Part shown: piece by piece, positions 9,337 through 17,494 of the stretch
Layout of the letters: each line of letters begins with the position of its first letter
How positions within the stretch are numbered: the stretch's first letter is position 1
From: Azospirillum endophyticum
GTDB lineage: Bacteria; Pseudomonadota; Alphaproteobacteria; Azospirillales; Azospirillaceae
Length of the DNA: 64,000 nt
Reading direction: 5' to 3'
Assembly (NCBI RefSeq): GCF_016595245.1
Contig: NZ_JAENHM010000025.1
Span: forward strand, 186,001 to 250,000
The notes under the pieces: model-generated
What the model was told of the DNA's origin: nothing
Databases searched by the model: none
The model's input: only the letters and a program-made list of their open reading frames with translations
Program-made: the position numbers and the translations under genes

Positions 9337-10356
9337 ATGCAGCCCATCACCGCCCTTCCCCCATCTCCCGTCGTCTGCATCACCGGCGCATCCGCGGGGG
9401 TCGGCCGCGCCACGGCGCTGGCCTTCGCCGCCTACCGGCAGGCCTCGATCGGCCTGATCGCCCGTTCGTCCGATGGGCTGGAAGAGGTGAAGGCCGAGGT
9501 CGAACGGCTCGGCGGGCGGGCGCTGGTGCTGCCGCTCGATGTCGCCGATCCGGATGCGCTGGAGACCGCCGCCGACCGGGTGGAGGACGCCTTCGGTCCC
9601 ATCGACGTCTGGATCAACGTGGCGATGGTGACCGTCTTCGGCCCGGTCCACGCCGTGACGCCGGACGAACTGAAGCGGGTGACCGAGGTGACCTATCTCG
9701 GCTCCGCCTACGGCATCCAGACCGCTTTGCGCCGGATGCGGCTGCGCGACGGCGGCACGATCCTGCAGATCGGGTCGGCATTGGCCTACCGGTCGATCCC
9801 GCTGCAGTCGGCCTATTGCGGAGCCAAGCATGCGATCACCGGCTTCATCGACAGCCTGCATTCCGAACTGATCCACGAGGGCAGCCCGATCAAGCTGACC
9901 ACCGTGCATTTGCCGGCGGTCAACACCCCGCAATTCGACTGGGCGCGCAGCCACATGCCGCGCCGGGCACGGCCGATGGGCACCATCTTCCAGCCGGAGG
10001 ACATCGCCCGTGCCATTCTGCACGCCGCCGAACATCCCCGTCGCGAATATTGGCTGGGCGGTTCCGCCATGCAGGCGATCCTGGGCAATTGCCTGGCTCC
10101 GGGCCTTGCCGACCGCTACCTCGCCGCCACCGCCGTGGAGGGCCAGATGACGGAGGAACGCGAGATCCCCGGCCGGCCCGACAACCTCTACCATCCGGTC
10201 GATGGCCTCCACCGCGCCCGCGGACGTTTCGGCCTGCCGCACAACGCCCTGCGCCTGACGGCGCCTGGCGGCGCCGCCCGTGGCATCGCGGTGGCGGCAG
10301 GACTGATCCTGGCAGGCGGTCTGGGCTTTGCCATGAGCCGGATGGCGCACCGGTAA
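9337..10356 (+). CDS. SDR family oxidoreductase
   Basis: A 339-residue short-chain dehydrogenase/reductase. The nucleotide site TGASAGVGRA is at residues 12-21, and the catalytic region shows Ser (IGSALAY) and YCGAK. The usual NNAG is replaced by INVAM. The family core ends near residue 250; the remainder contains a basic segment and a C-terminal hydrophobic helix (about 313-335) that may tether it to the membrane. It follows the PKS and methyltransferase by 38 bp on the same strand, so it may reduce or tailor the polyketide lipid; that link is inference. Confidence 0.88.
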   Translation: MQPITALPPSPVVCITGASAGVGRATALAFAAYRQASIGLIARSSDGLEEVKAEVERLGGRALVLPLDVADPDALETAADRVEDAFGPIDVWINVAMVTVFGPVHAVTPDELKRVTEVTYLGSAYGIQTALRRMRLRDGGTILQIGSALAYRSIPLQSAYCGAKHAITGFIDSLHSELIHEGSPIKLTTVHLPAVNTPQFDWARSHMPRRARPMGTIFQPEDIARAILHAAEHPRREYWLGGSAMQAILGNCLAPGLADRYLAATAVEGQMTEEREIPGRPDNLYHPVDGLHRARGRFGLPHNALRLTAPGGAARGIAVAAGLILAGGLGFAMSRMAHR

Positions 10357-10386
10357 ATGTCACAGCGGGGTGGTCGGGAATAATCC

Positions 10387-10414
10387 TTGCACCCCCTGGC
10401 GAGGCGCCTATATA
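10387..10414 (+). promoter_or_regulatory. Sigma-70-like promoter of the short orphan unit
   Basis: TTGCAC (10387-10392), 16-bp spacer, TATATA (10409-10414). It lies 31 bp after the SDR stop and about 40 bp before the short reading frame. Confidence 0.6.
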
Positions 10415-10451
10415 GGGTGTCGTACATCAACAACAGAAAGGAGGTGATCTC

Positions 10452-10532
10452 GTGTCTCATTGTCCGTCTCACTCGTCGTCGAGCGCCAAGGCCGAGGTCT
10501 CTTTCTTCGTGGAAGCGATTTCGGTCCGCTAA
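10452..10532 (+). CDS. 26-codon small ORF with near-complete anti-16S Shine-Dalgarno
   Basis: A GTG-started frame encoding MSHCPSHSSSSAKAEVSFFV and six more residues. Immediately upstream, 10435-10449 reads AGAAAGGAGGTGATC, complementary over 15 bases to the conserved 3' end of bacterial 16S rRNA, far beyond a usual Shine-Dalgarno. The unit has its own promoter-like sequence and ends in a Rho-independent terminator at 10574. The peptide is Ser/His-rich and matches nothing I know. It could be a small protein, a leader peptide or an RNA that only binds ribosomes. Too short for normal gene callers. Confidence 0.5.
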   Translation: MSHCPSHSSSSAKAEVSFFVEAISVR

Positions 10533-10573
10533 GGACTGCGCCGTGGTGTCGACGACACACGGATAGACAATGG

Positions 10574-10608
10574 AAGGGCTGCCGGAAACGGCGGCCCTTC
10601 TTTGTTTT
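10574..10608 (+). terminator. Rho-independent terminator of the short orphan unit
   Basis: An 11-bp stem (AAGGGCTGCCG with CGGCGGCCCTT, one G-U), a 3-4 nt loop and the T-rich tail CTTTGTTTT. A strong match to the intrinsic terminator pattern. Confidence 0.85.
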
Positions 10609-10630
10609 CGAGCGTTTTACCTCTAGGAAC

Positions 10631-10751
10631 AAGCCCCTCTCCCCTTGCGGGAGAGGGGTTGGGGTGAGGGGGCGCAAACCGAAATTTCCTCCGGCTTTCA
10701 GCCGGCCACTCCCCTCATCCCAACCCTTCTCCCGCAAGGGGAGAAGGGCTT
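10631..10751. repeat. Inverted pair of GC-rich palindromic repeats
   Basis: Arm 1 (10631-10672, AAGCCCCTCTCCCCTTGCGG then GAGAGGGGTTGGGGTGAGGGG) is nearly the reverse complement of arm 2 (10711-10751). Each arm is itself a hairpin around CTCCCCTTGCGGGAG. The spacer of about 38 bp also contains a small CCGGCTTTCAGCCGG hairpin. A single related copy lies at 5321-5357. Confidence 0.85.
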
Positions 10752-10792
10752 CTTGCGTTGCGTCGTTGCTCAACTCCCGACAAAATTCACAG

Positions 10793-11131
10793 ATGAATGG
10801 CATCGCCAACGCCCGCCAACTGCGAGCCACAATGACCGACGCAGAGCGGAGGCTCTGGTCGCGCCTCCGCAACAGGCAGTTGGCAGGAGCAAAATTCCGC
10901 CGGCAATTTCCCATAGGTCCATTCGTGGCAGATTTCGCCTGCACAGAATGCAAGCTGATCGTAGAGGCCGATGGTGGGCAGCATGCAGACAACTTAGCAG
11001 ACGAGCGCCGCACCGCTTGGCTTGCCAAACATGGCTGGCACGTACTGCGCTTCTGGAATCCCGATATCCTGACCCGTACCGACGATGTCCTGGCTACGAT
11101 ATTGGCAGCCTTGGAACAGTCAGATATCTAG
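10793..11131 (+). CDS. DUF559 endonuclease-like protein
   Basis: A 112-residue protein of the DUF559 family, related to very-short-patch-repair-type endonuclease folds. Visible hallmarks are the N-terminal MTDAERRLWSRLRNRQL, then GAKFRRQFPIGPFVADFAC, IVEADGGQH and a C-terminal RFWNPDIL. The frame is open back to 10460 across the repeats, but the domain begins just after the ATG at 10793. There is no clear ribosome site. Its cellular role is unknown. It sits next to an inverted repeat pair and is somewhat less GC-biased than its neighbours, which may mean it is accessory. Confidence 0.85.
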   Translation: MNGIANARQLRATMTDAERRLWSRLRNRQLAGAKFRRQFPIGPFVADFACTECKLIVEADGGQHADNLADERRTAWLAKHGWHVLRFWNPDILTRTDDVLATILAALEQSDI

Positions 11132-11183
11132 AAAAGCCCCCCTCCTCTCCCAGGAAAAGGGCTTTCCGCATCCCCCTGCACCC

Positions 11184-12251
11184 TCAATGCTGCATCTCGC
11201 CCATCTTCTTGCGGCTGTCGCCGCTCTTGTCGAGGATGATGCTGTCGTCGGGCTTGCCGTCGACCTCCAGGATGCCGATCAGGCCCTTGGTGGCGCGGCT
11301 GAGCGCGTGGTCGACGAGAGCGTATTTGCCGGGATAGTCGACCTTGAATTCCACCATGGTGGCTCCGCCGGGGGCGACGGTGACGGTCTGGATGCCCTTG
11401 GACGGCTCGCTTTCCAGGCCACCCAGATTGTAGACCTTGTCGAAGATCTCGCCGATGACGTGGAAGGAGGAGGTCAGGTTCGGGCCGCCGACGCCGAAGA
11501 ACAGGCGGACCGTATCGCCGACCTTGGCCTTCAGCGGCTTGTCCTTGGTCAGCGCGCCGACGGCGCCGTTGAACACCAGATAGCTGGGCCGTTCATTGAC
11601 GAGACCGTCATAGTCGTCCTCGGCGTTCGCCAGATTCTTGGCCTTGGTGGCGTAGACTTCCTGCTGCATCACGTAGAACTCGTGATCGACCGGTGCCAGC
11701 CCGGCTTCCGGCTCCACCACGATCAGGCCGTACATGCCCTTGGAAATGTGATGGGCGACCATCGGCGTCGCGCAGTGATAGACGAAGACACCGGGCGTCA
11801 GTGCCTTGAAACTGAAGGACTTGGTCTGACCCGGTTCCACCTGGGTGATCTGTCCGCCACCGAGGAAGCCGGTGGCGGCGTGGAAATCGACGGAATGGTT
11901 CATCGTCGATTCCGGCGCGTTGGAAATGGAAACATCCACCGTGTCGCCGACCCGCACCCGCACCATCGGTCCCGGGACCGTGTTGTTGAAAGTCCAGTAG
12001 GTATAGCTGGTGCCGTCGTCGAGCGTGGAGTCGACCTCGGTCGTCGTCAGCGAAACCGTGTGGGTCTTCGGCGCCCGCTTGCCGGTCTTTTCCGGTGCCG
12101 GAACGGCGGCGGGATCCTGGACGACGCTGAGCGTGGGCTGCTTGACCTTCGGGTCGGCGTACAGCGTGTCCGCCGCTGAAGCGGCGCCGATTCCGGACAG
12201 GACCATCAATGCGGCGGCACTGACGGCGGCGAGGGAAAGCTTGGTCTTCAT
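11184..12251 (-). CDS. nirK: Copper-containing nitrite reductase
   Basis: NirK reduces nitrite to nitric oxide in the periplasm during denitrification. The 355-residue precursor has a Sec-type signal peptide (about 1-27, cut after ASA). Ligands can be placed: type 1 copper by His119, Cys160, His168 and Met173; type 2 copper by His124 and His159 plus a later His. Asp122 is the catalytic Asp (MNHSVDFHAATG), and the second catalytic His lies in SSFHVIGE. A TTGAC-N4-GTCAA box 62-75 bp upstream suggests control by an FNR/NnrR-type regulator. The nor genes lie next to it, so the NO produced can be removed at once. Confidence 0.98.
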   Translation of the reverse strand: MKTKLSLAAVSAAALMVLSGIGAASAADTLYADPKVKQPTLSVVQDPAAVPAPEKTGKRAPKTHTVSLTTTEVDSTLDDGTSYTYWTFNNTVPGPMVRVRVGDTVDVSISNAPESTMNHSVDFHAATGFLGGGQITQVEPGQTKSFSFKALTPGVFVYHCATPMVAHHISKGMYGLIVVEPEAGLAPVDHEFYVMQQEVYATKAKNLANAEDDYDGLVNERPSYLVFNGAVGALTKDKPLKAKVGDTVRLFFGVGGPNLTSSFHVIGEIFDKVYNLGGLESEPSKGIQTVTVAPGGATMVEFKVDYPGKYALVDHALSRATKGLIGILEVDGKPDDSIILDKSGDSRKKMGEMQH

Positions 12252-12313
12252 GGCGTCATCTCGGTGGCTTGTTTCTTGTGAGGCAATATTCCTCCCGCTT
12301 CCGCCACTTATGC

Positions 12314-12327
12314 TTGACCGCCGTCAA
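12314..12327 (-). promoter_or_regulatory. FNR/Nnr-type box upstream of nirK
   Basis: The perfect palindrome TTGAC-CGCC-GTCAA matches the FNR/Nnr half-site spacing. An AT-rich AATATT (minus strand, 12290-12285) lies about 33 bp from the box centre, the spacing of a class II activated promoter (box near -41.5). The start site would then be near 12279. Confidence 0.75.
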
Positions 12328-12397
12328 GTGTAAGAGCCGCTGGCATTTATGTCGCAGCTCTCGTTTTCTTCCTTACGATTTACGATCTGTTCGAGAA

Positions 12398-12952
12398 TCA
12401 GGACTTTGGACGGAATGCAACGCAGACCGCCGGATCGGTGTCGATGCGGCCAGCACCGGTCAGGTCCAGGCAATAGGGGATCGCGGGAAACACCGCCATC
12501 AGGCAGTCATGGATGGCCGACGGCTTGCCCGGAAGGTTGATGATCAGGCTGCGGCCGCGGATGCCGGCGGTCTGGCGCGACAGGATGGCGGTCGGCACGA
12601 CCCGCAGGCTGACTGATCGCATCAACTCGCCGAAGCCCGGCATCATCTTGTCGCAGACCCGCTCCGTTGCCTCCGGCGTCACGTCGCGCGGGGCCGGACC
12701 GGTGCCGCCGGTGGTCACCACCAGATCGCAGCCGGCGACGTCGCACAATTCGACCAGAGTGGCGGCGATCAGGTCCAGCTCGTCCGGGATGACCCGCGCT
12801 TCCGCCATCCAGGGCGAGGCGACGATCCGCCTCAGTTCCGCAACGATCGCCGGGCCGCCCTTGTCCTCGTAGATGCCGCAGCTGGCGCGGTCGGAGATGG
12901 TGACGATCCCGATCTTCACCGGTTCGGTCGGCGGCAGGCTGGCGTCGGTCAT
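12398..12952 (-). CDS. mog: Molybdopterin adenylyltransferase (MogA/MoaB family)
   Basis: A 184-residue protein of the MogA/MoaB family that adenylates molybdopterin before molybdenum insertion. The signature TTGGTGPAPRDVTPEAT is present near residues 81-97, with the usual LPGKPSAI segment near 140. It starts 19 bp after the norD stop on the same strand and is probably co-transcribed with norCBQD, although neither cNor nor NirK contains molybdenum. It may serve a nitrate reductase elsewhere or the Mo-hydroxylase at 37-41 kb. Confidence 0.92.
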   Translation of the reverse strand: MTDASLPPTEPVKIGIVTISDRASCGIYEDKGGPAIVAELRRIVASPWMAEARVIPDELDLIAATLVELCDVAGCDLVVTTGGTGPAPRDVTPEATERVCDKMMPGFGELMRSVSLRVVPTAILSRQTAGIRGRSLIINLPGKPSAIHDCLMAVFPAIPYCLDLTGAGRIDTDPAVCVAFRPKS

Positions 12953-12971
12953 GGTCGATGATCCCTTTCGG

Positions 12972-14888
12972 TCAGGCGGCGCAGGCGACTTGCCGGTAGA
13001 GCGCCGGCAGCGCCTTGGTCAGATGTGAGACCTGCGGGAATATGGCATAGGCACCGCGTCCGAACAGATAGGGCACGTAATCGCGGGCCTGCGCATCGAC
13101 GGTGATGGCGAAGACCGCCAGCCCATCGCGCCGCGCCTCGCGGATCGCCTGCCGCGTGTCCTCGATGCCGTAGCGCCCTTCGTAATGGTCGACGTCGTTC
13201 GGCTTGCCGTCGGTCAGCAGGACCAATAGCCGGTGGCGGTTCGGCCGCTCGGCGAGCTGGGCGGTGACGTGGCGGATCGCCGCACCCATGCGGGTGTAAT
13301 ATCCGGGCTTCAGCGCACCGATGCGGCGGGTGACGGTGGCGTTCAGCGGCTCATCGAAGCCCTTCAGCGTCTGTACCCGCACCCAGTCGCGTCGGCGCGA
13401 GGTGAAGGAATAGAGCGCATGATCGTCGCCGCAGGCGGTCAGGCCGTGGGTCAGCGCCAGCAGTGCCTCCTTCTCGACATCCAGAACGCGGCGGCCCTCG
13501 ATCCAGCCGTCGGTGGAGAGCGATCCGTCGACCAGAACCGCCACCGCCAGATCGCGGGCGGCGCTGCGAACCTGCTGATGCACGCGGTCGCTGCCGCAGC
13601 CGCCGGCCTGGAGATCGGCCCGGCTGCGCACCAGGGCGGCCAGATCCAGGTCGTCGCCGTCGGCCTGGCCGGTGAACAGAATACGCCGCGGGCGCAAGGC
13701 CTCGAACTGACGGCGAACCTGCCGGATGCGACGCTGGGCCGCGGCGTCCGGCTGCCAGGAGCAGCCATCGGCCGGTGCGGTTTCGGCAACCACGCGGCAA
13801 TGGTGGGGGAGATGGACCTGCCGGCCGTGATCCCATTCCGGATAGGTCAGGCTCGCGACCAGCGGCGTGTCGTCGATGACCGGCGCGCCCAGGTCGAGGT
13901 CGAGCTTCAGCGTGGTCGATGCCTTGCGCTGGTGCGCGCCCACCGCGATCTCGTCGAGGTCGTCGGCGGCCTTGCGGGCATTCTCGGCATCGTCGTCGTC
14001 GACCGCGCGCGGGATGTTCAGCGCTTCGGCGATGCTCAGCATCTTTTCGAAGCGGTTGAGGATCAGCGGGTCGTTGCGCTGGATCTGGTCGGTCTGGCGA
14101 CGGGTCGCGGCGCGGCGGCGCTGGTCGCCTTCCGCCGCCTTTCCGCCCTCGCCGGGGCTGTCGACCGCGGCGGAGGCTCCACGCCCGGCGGATGGCGCGA
14201 CGAGGCCCCACAGCGGCACCGGCAGCAGGCGGGCGTAGCCATAGGGAGCGGTGAACTCCGACAGCGGAACCGTGGGCGCGAGCATGCGTGCACCCTCGCC
14301 GGTGACGGCCCCCATGCCGAGCAGCGCCGCCGCGGCGCGTTCCACATCGGCCTCCACCGGCGGAAGACGGCGAACGGGTCGTGTCAAGGCGACCGCACGG
14401 GCCAGTTCCTCATGCATGCGGCAAAGGCCCGGCCATCGCGTGAGCACCCGTACCGTCGTGGCCGCCGCGCTGCGCAGGGCCTGCAGATCGGCCTGCAGCG
14501 GGTCCGCGGGGACCGGTTGGGCTTCGGCATGGGCGAAGAAGGCGGCCAGCCATTCATACAGCCGCTCGTTCAGCGCCGGATCGGGAAACAGGTCGATGAC
14601 CGTCGGCAACTGAAGCACGTTGCCGTCGAGCGACGCCCGCTCCACCCGCTCCGCCCCCAGTCCGATGCGGTCGAGCAGCGGCAACCGGTGGCCCGAAGCC
14701 GCCGCGCTTCCGGCCGCAAGCCTGACGCCCCGGTCGCCGCCCAGCGCCCGGAAGAACACCGCCAGCCGCGGGCGCATCGCCTCCAGCGTCACCGCGGCCT
14801 GCGCATGATGCGGATAGCTCGACCGCCCGCCGATCAGGCGGTGCCACAAACGGCCGACGGTCTCTTCCGGTTCGAAGAACTCCAGCAT
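12972..14888 (-). CDS. norD: Nitric oxide reductase activation protein NorD
   Basis: A 638-residue cytoplasmic protein with a C-terminal von Willebrand A domain (about 440-635). The metal-ion-dependent adhesion motif reads DGSLSTD, followed further on by LLTDGKPND. NorD works with the AAA+ ATPase NorQ to activate the NorCB complex, probably by helping insertion of the non-haem iron. The middle (about 230-320) is charged, Ala/Arg/Asp-rich and low in conservation. It is separated from norQ by 363 bp of repeat DNA, unusual inside a nor operon. Confidence 0.93.
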   Translation of the reverse strand: MLEFFEPEETVGRLWHRLIGGRSSYPHHAQAAVTLEAMRPRLAVFFRALGGDRGVRLAAGSAAASGHRLPLLDRIGLGAERVERASLDGNVLQLPTVIDLFPDPALNERLYEWLAAFFAHAEAQPVPADPLQADLQALRSAAATTVRVLTRWPGLCRMHEELARAVALTRPVRRLPPVEADVERAAAALLGMGAVTGEGARMLAPTVPLSEFTAPYGYARLLPVPLWGLVAPSAGRGASAAVDSPGEGGKAAEGDQRRRAATRRQTDQIQRNDPLILNRFEKMLSIAEALNIPRAVDDDDAENARKAADDLDEIAVGAHQRKASTTLKLDLDLGAPVIDDTPLVASLTYPEWDHGRQVHLPHHCRVVAETAPADGCSWQPDAAAQRRIRQVRRQFEALRPRRILFTGQADGDDLDLAALVRSRADLQAGGCGSDRVHQQVRSAARDLAVAVLVDGSLSTDGWIEGRRVLDVEKEALLALTHGLTACGDDHALYSFTSRRRDWVRVQTLKGFDEPLNATVTRRIGALKPGYYTRMGAAIRHVTAQLAERPNRHRLLVLLTDGKPNDVDHYEGRYGIEDTRQAIREARRDGLAVFAITVDAQARDYVPYLFGRGAYAIFPQVSHLTKALPALYRQVACAA

Positions 14889-14932
14889 CGCGCCAAACTC
14901 CCAAATACTGCCCCAAAACCGCGGCCCCTGTC

Positions 14933-15207
14933 GGCCGTCATTCCCGCGAAGGAGCCTGTGAAGAAATCGAACTTATATGAGACAGCCCTGATCTGGCAGG
15001 CGTGCACATCTCCCACTCGTCATCCCCGCGGAGGCGGGGAACCAGGATTTCCAACACAAGTGCTTGTGAAGACTGGATTCCCGCCTTCGCGGGAATGACG
15101 GCCGAGGGAAGCGCAGGATGCGATCCAACGCGACGTGGTTCGAATTTGGGGCTTCTCTCAGCGAGTCACCGATTTCTTCACAGACTCCTTCGCGGGGATG
15201 ACGGCCG
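14933..15207. repeat. MITE-like element between norQ and norD
   Basis: Bounded by inverted repeats of about 38 bp: 14933-14970 starts CGGCCGTCATTCCCGCGAAG and ends GTGAAGAAATCG; 15170-15207 is its reverse complement with about two mismatches. The centre (about 15015-15104) holds another palindromic unit with CGTCATCCCCGCGGAGGCGG on the left and CCGCCTTCGCGGGAATGACG on the right. No transposase is encoded and no clear target duplication is seen. This fills the 363-bp gap between the two genes. Confidence 0.75.
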
Positions 15208-15251
15208 CAATGGTGGCGGTCCGGTTCCGTCATACATCCTGCCGACCGGAC

Positions 15252-16055
15252 CTACCCCAACGTGACCTCGGCGACACGCAGCAGGGCGGCGCGGATGTCC
15301 GGGTCGTCGGTCAGCGGTTCGATCAGGGCGGCACGGATGGCGCGTTCGGGCTTCATGCCGGAGCGGATCAGCGTGGCGCAATAGATCAGGAGGCGGGTGG
15401 ACACCCCCTCCTCCAGATCCTGGCCCTTCAGCGCGCGCAGGGCATTCGCGAGACGGACCAGGGGAGCGACGCGGCTTTCGGCCAAGCCGCTCTCCGTCGC
15501 GACGATCGGAATTTCGCGCTCGGGCGCGGGGAAGTCGAATTCGACGGCCAGGAAGCGCTGCCGGGTGCTGGGCTTCAGCGCCTTCAGCACATTCTGGTAG
15601 CCGGGATTGTAGGACACCACCAGCATGAAGCCCGGCGGCGCCTCCAGCGTCTCGCCGGTGCGCTCCAACGGCAGGATGCGGCGGTCGTCGGTCAGCGGGT
15701 GCAAAACGACGGTGACGTCCTTGCGCGCCTCCACCACCTCGTCCAGGTAGCAGATGGCGCCTTCGCGGACGGCGCGGGTCAGCGGCCCGTCGGCCCAGAC
15801 GGTGTCGCCACCCTTCAGCAGGTAGCGGCCGGTCAGGTCGGCGGCGGTCAAATCGTCATGGCAGGACACGGTGTAGAGCGGCCGGCCCAGCCGCGCCGCC
15901 ATGTGGGCAACGAAGCGGGTCTTGCCGCAGCCGGTCGGCCCCTTTAGCAGAAGCGGCAGGCGATGAGTGTAGGCATGCTCGAACAGCGCGCACTCGTCGG
16001 CGGTCGGCTGGTAGAACGGCAGGGACGGCAGGAGGGGGACGGCGCTGTCGGGCAT
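15252..16055 (-). CDS. norQ: AAA+ ATPase NorQ (CbbQ/NirQ/NorQ family)
   Basis: A 267-residue MoxR-class AAA+ ATPase that pairs with NorD in maturing nitric oxide reductase. Walker A is GPTGCGKT (39-46), Walker B is ICYLDEV near 105, and a sensor-type NPG motif (SYNPGYQN) follows near 150. The C-terminal region matches the CbbQ/NirQ family. It starts 76 bp after norB. The later part of the operon (norD) lies beyond the repeat element. Confidence 0.95.
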   Translation of the reverse strand: MPDSAVPLLPSLPFYQPTADECALFEHAYTHRLPLLLKGPTGCGKTRFVAHMAARLGRPLYTVSCHDDLTAADLTGRYLLKGGDTVWADGPLTRAVREGAICYLDEVVEARKDVTVVLHPLTDDRRILPLERTGETLEAPPGFMLVVSYNPGYQNVLKALKPSTRQRFLAVEFDFPAPEREIPIVATESGLAESRVAPLVRLANALRALKGQDLEEGVSTRLLIYCATLIRSGMKPERAIRAALIEPLTDDPDIRAALLRVAEVTLG

Positions 16056-16131
16056 CGCGAGGGAACTCCGTAAAAGAGACGGCCCCTGCGCCGACCGGAC
16101 ATCCGGTGGGTCGCAGGGGCCGGAGGGAACG

Positions 16132-17481
16132 TCACTCGGCCGGCTGGTAGCTGGACGGGATCGAGGCGGGCCGCTCCTCGCGCGCCGGGCCGAAGATGGC
16201 GTAGAGGTAGAGCGCGACGCCCACCGCCACGGCGAAACCGGCGCCGAGCCGCATCCAGTAGAACAGCGCGATCTGTTCCTGGACCTCCATGTAGCTCATC
16301 CCCAGGACCCGCTGCAGATGGGTCTGCACCACGCCGGCGACGGTCAGGGCGAAGGTCATGAAGGCCATGCCGCCGCTCATCAGCCAGAAGCTCCACATGT
16401 TGAGGATCTGGTTGTAGGGCTGCCGGCCGCGGAGATAGGGCATGGCATAGGTGATGATGGCGAGGTTGATCATCGCATAGGCGCCGTAGAAGGCGAGGTG
16501 CCCATGCGCCGCGGTCACCTGGGTGCCGTGGGTGTAGTAGTTGATCGGGGCCAGCGTGTGCAGGAAGCCCCACAGCCCGGCGCCGAAGAAGGCGAAGACC
16601 GCGCAGCCCAGCGACCACAGCATCGCCGCCTTGTTCGGGTGACGGCGGCCGCTCTTCCACACCATCATGAAGGCGAAGACGACCATGGTGAAGAAGGGAG
16701 CGACTTCCAGCGTGGAGAACAGCGAGCCGATCCACTGCCAGTAACCGGGCGTGCCGATCCAGTAGTAATGGTGGCCGGTGCCGAGGATGCCGCTGAACAG
16801 GGCGAGGCCGACCATGGCGTACAGCCACTTCTCGACCACCTCGCGGTCGACGCCAGTCATTTTGATCATCAGGAAGGCGAGGATGGAGGCCAGGACCAAT
16901 TCCCACACGCCCTCGACCCACAGATGGACGACGTACCACCAGTACATCTTGTCCAGCGACAGGTTGGCCGGATTGTAGAAGGAGAACAGGAAGAAGAGCG
17001 CGATGCCCCACATGCCCACCAGCAGGATGTTGGTGATGACCGTGCGGCGGCCCTTCAGCACCGTCATGGTGATGTTGTAGAGGAACATCAGCGCCACGAC
17101 GACGATGGCGGCCTTGATCCACAGGGGCTGTTCCAGGAACTCGCGCCCTTCATGGATGCGGAAGACATAGCCGACGACGGCGGCCAGCGCGCCGAAGACG
17201 AACAGGCCGAGCTGGATCAGCGCCAGCTTCGGACTGTACAGCTCGGTCTCCGCCTCCTCGGGAACGAGGTAGTAGGCGGCGCCGAAGAAGCCGATCAGCA
17301 GCCAGACGATCAGCGAGTTGGTATGGATCATCCGGATGATGTTGAAGGGCAGCAGCTCCGACAACGTGTTGGGCAGGACATAGACGGTGCCGGCCAGGAG
17401 ACCCACCAGGATCTGCACGCCGAACAACCCCATGGCCGCCGCGAAGTAATAGATGGCGACTTTTTGCGATTCGTATTTCAT
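16132..17481 (-). CDS. norB: Nitric oxide reductase subunit B
   Basis: The 449-residue catalytic subunit of cNor, a haem-copper oxidase relative with about 12 helices that reduces 2 NO to N2O at a haem b3/non-haem iron centre. His ligands are visible in HTNSLIVWLLIG, HLWVEGVWE (with the Glu typical of NorB), GTGHHYYWIG and HGHLAFYGAY. The frame is open to 17562, but the ATG at 17481 has an AGGAG site 8-9 bp upstream and follows the norC stop by 13 bp, so it is the true start. Confidence 0.97.
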   Translation of the reverse strand: MKYESQKVAIYYFAAAMGLFGVQILVGLLAGTVYVLPNTLSELLPFNIIRMIHTNSLIVWLLIGFFGAAYYLVPEEAETELYSPKLALIQLGLFVFGALAAVVGYVFRIHEGREFLEQPLWIKAAIVVVALMFLYNITMTVLKGRRTVITNILLVGMWGIALFFLFSFYNPANLSLDKMYWWYVVHLWVEGVWELVLASILAFLMIKMTGVDREVVEKWLYAMVGLALFSGILGTGHHYYWIGTPGYWQWIGSLFSTLEVAPFFTMVVFAFMMVWKSGRRHPNKAAMLWSLGCAVFAFFGAGLWGFLHTLAPINYYTHGTQVTAAHGHLAFYGAYAMINLAIITYAMPYLRGRQPYNQILNMWSFWLMSGGMAFMTFALTVAGVVQTHLQRVLGMSYMEVQEQIALFYWMRLGAGFAVAVGVALYLYAIFGPAREERPASIPSSYQPAE

Positions 17482-17494
17482 GACGAAAATCTCC

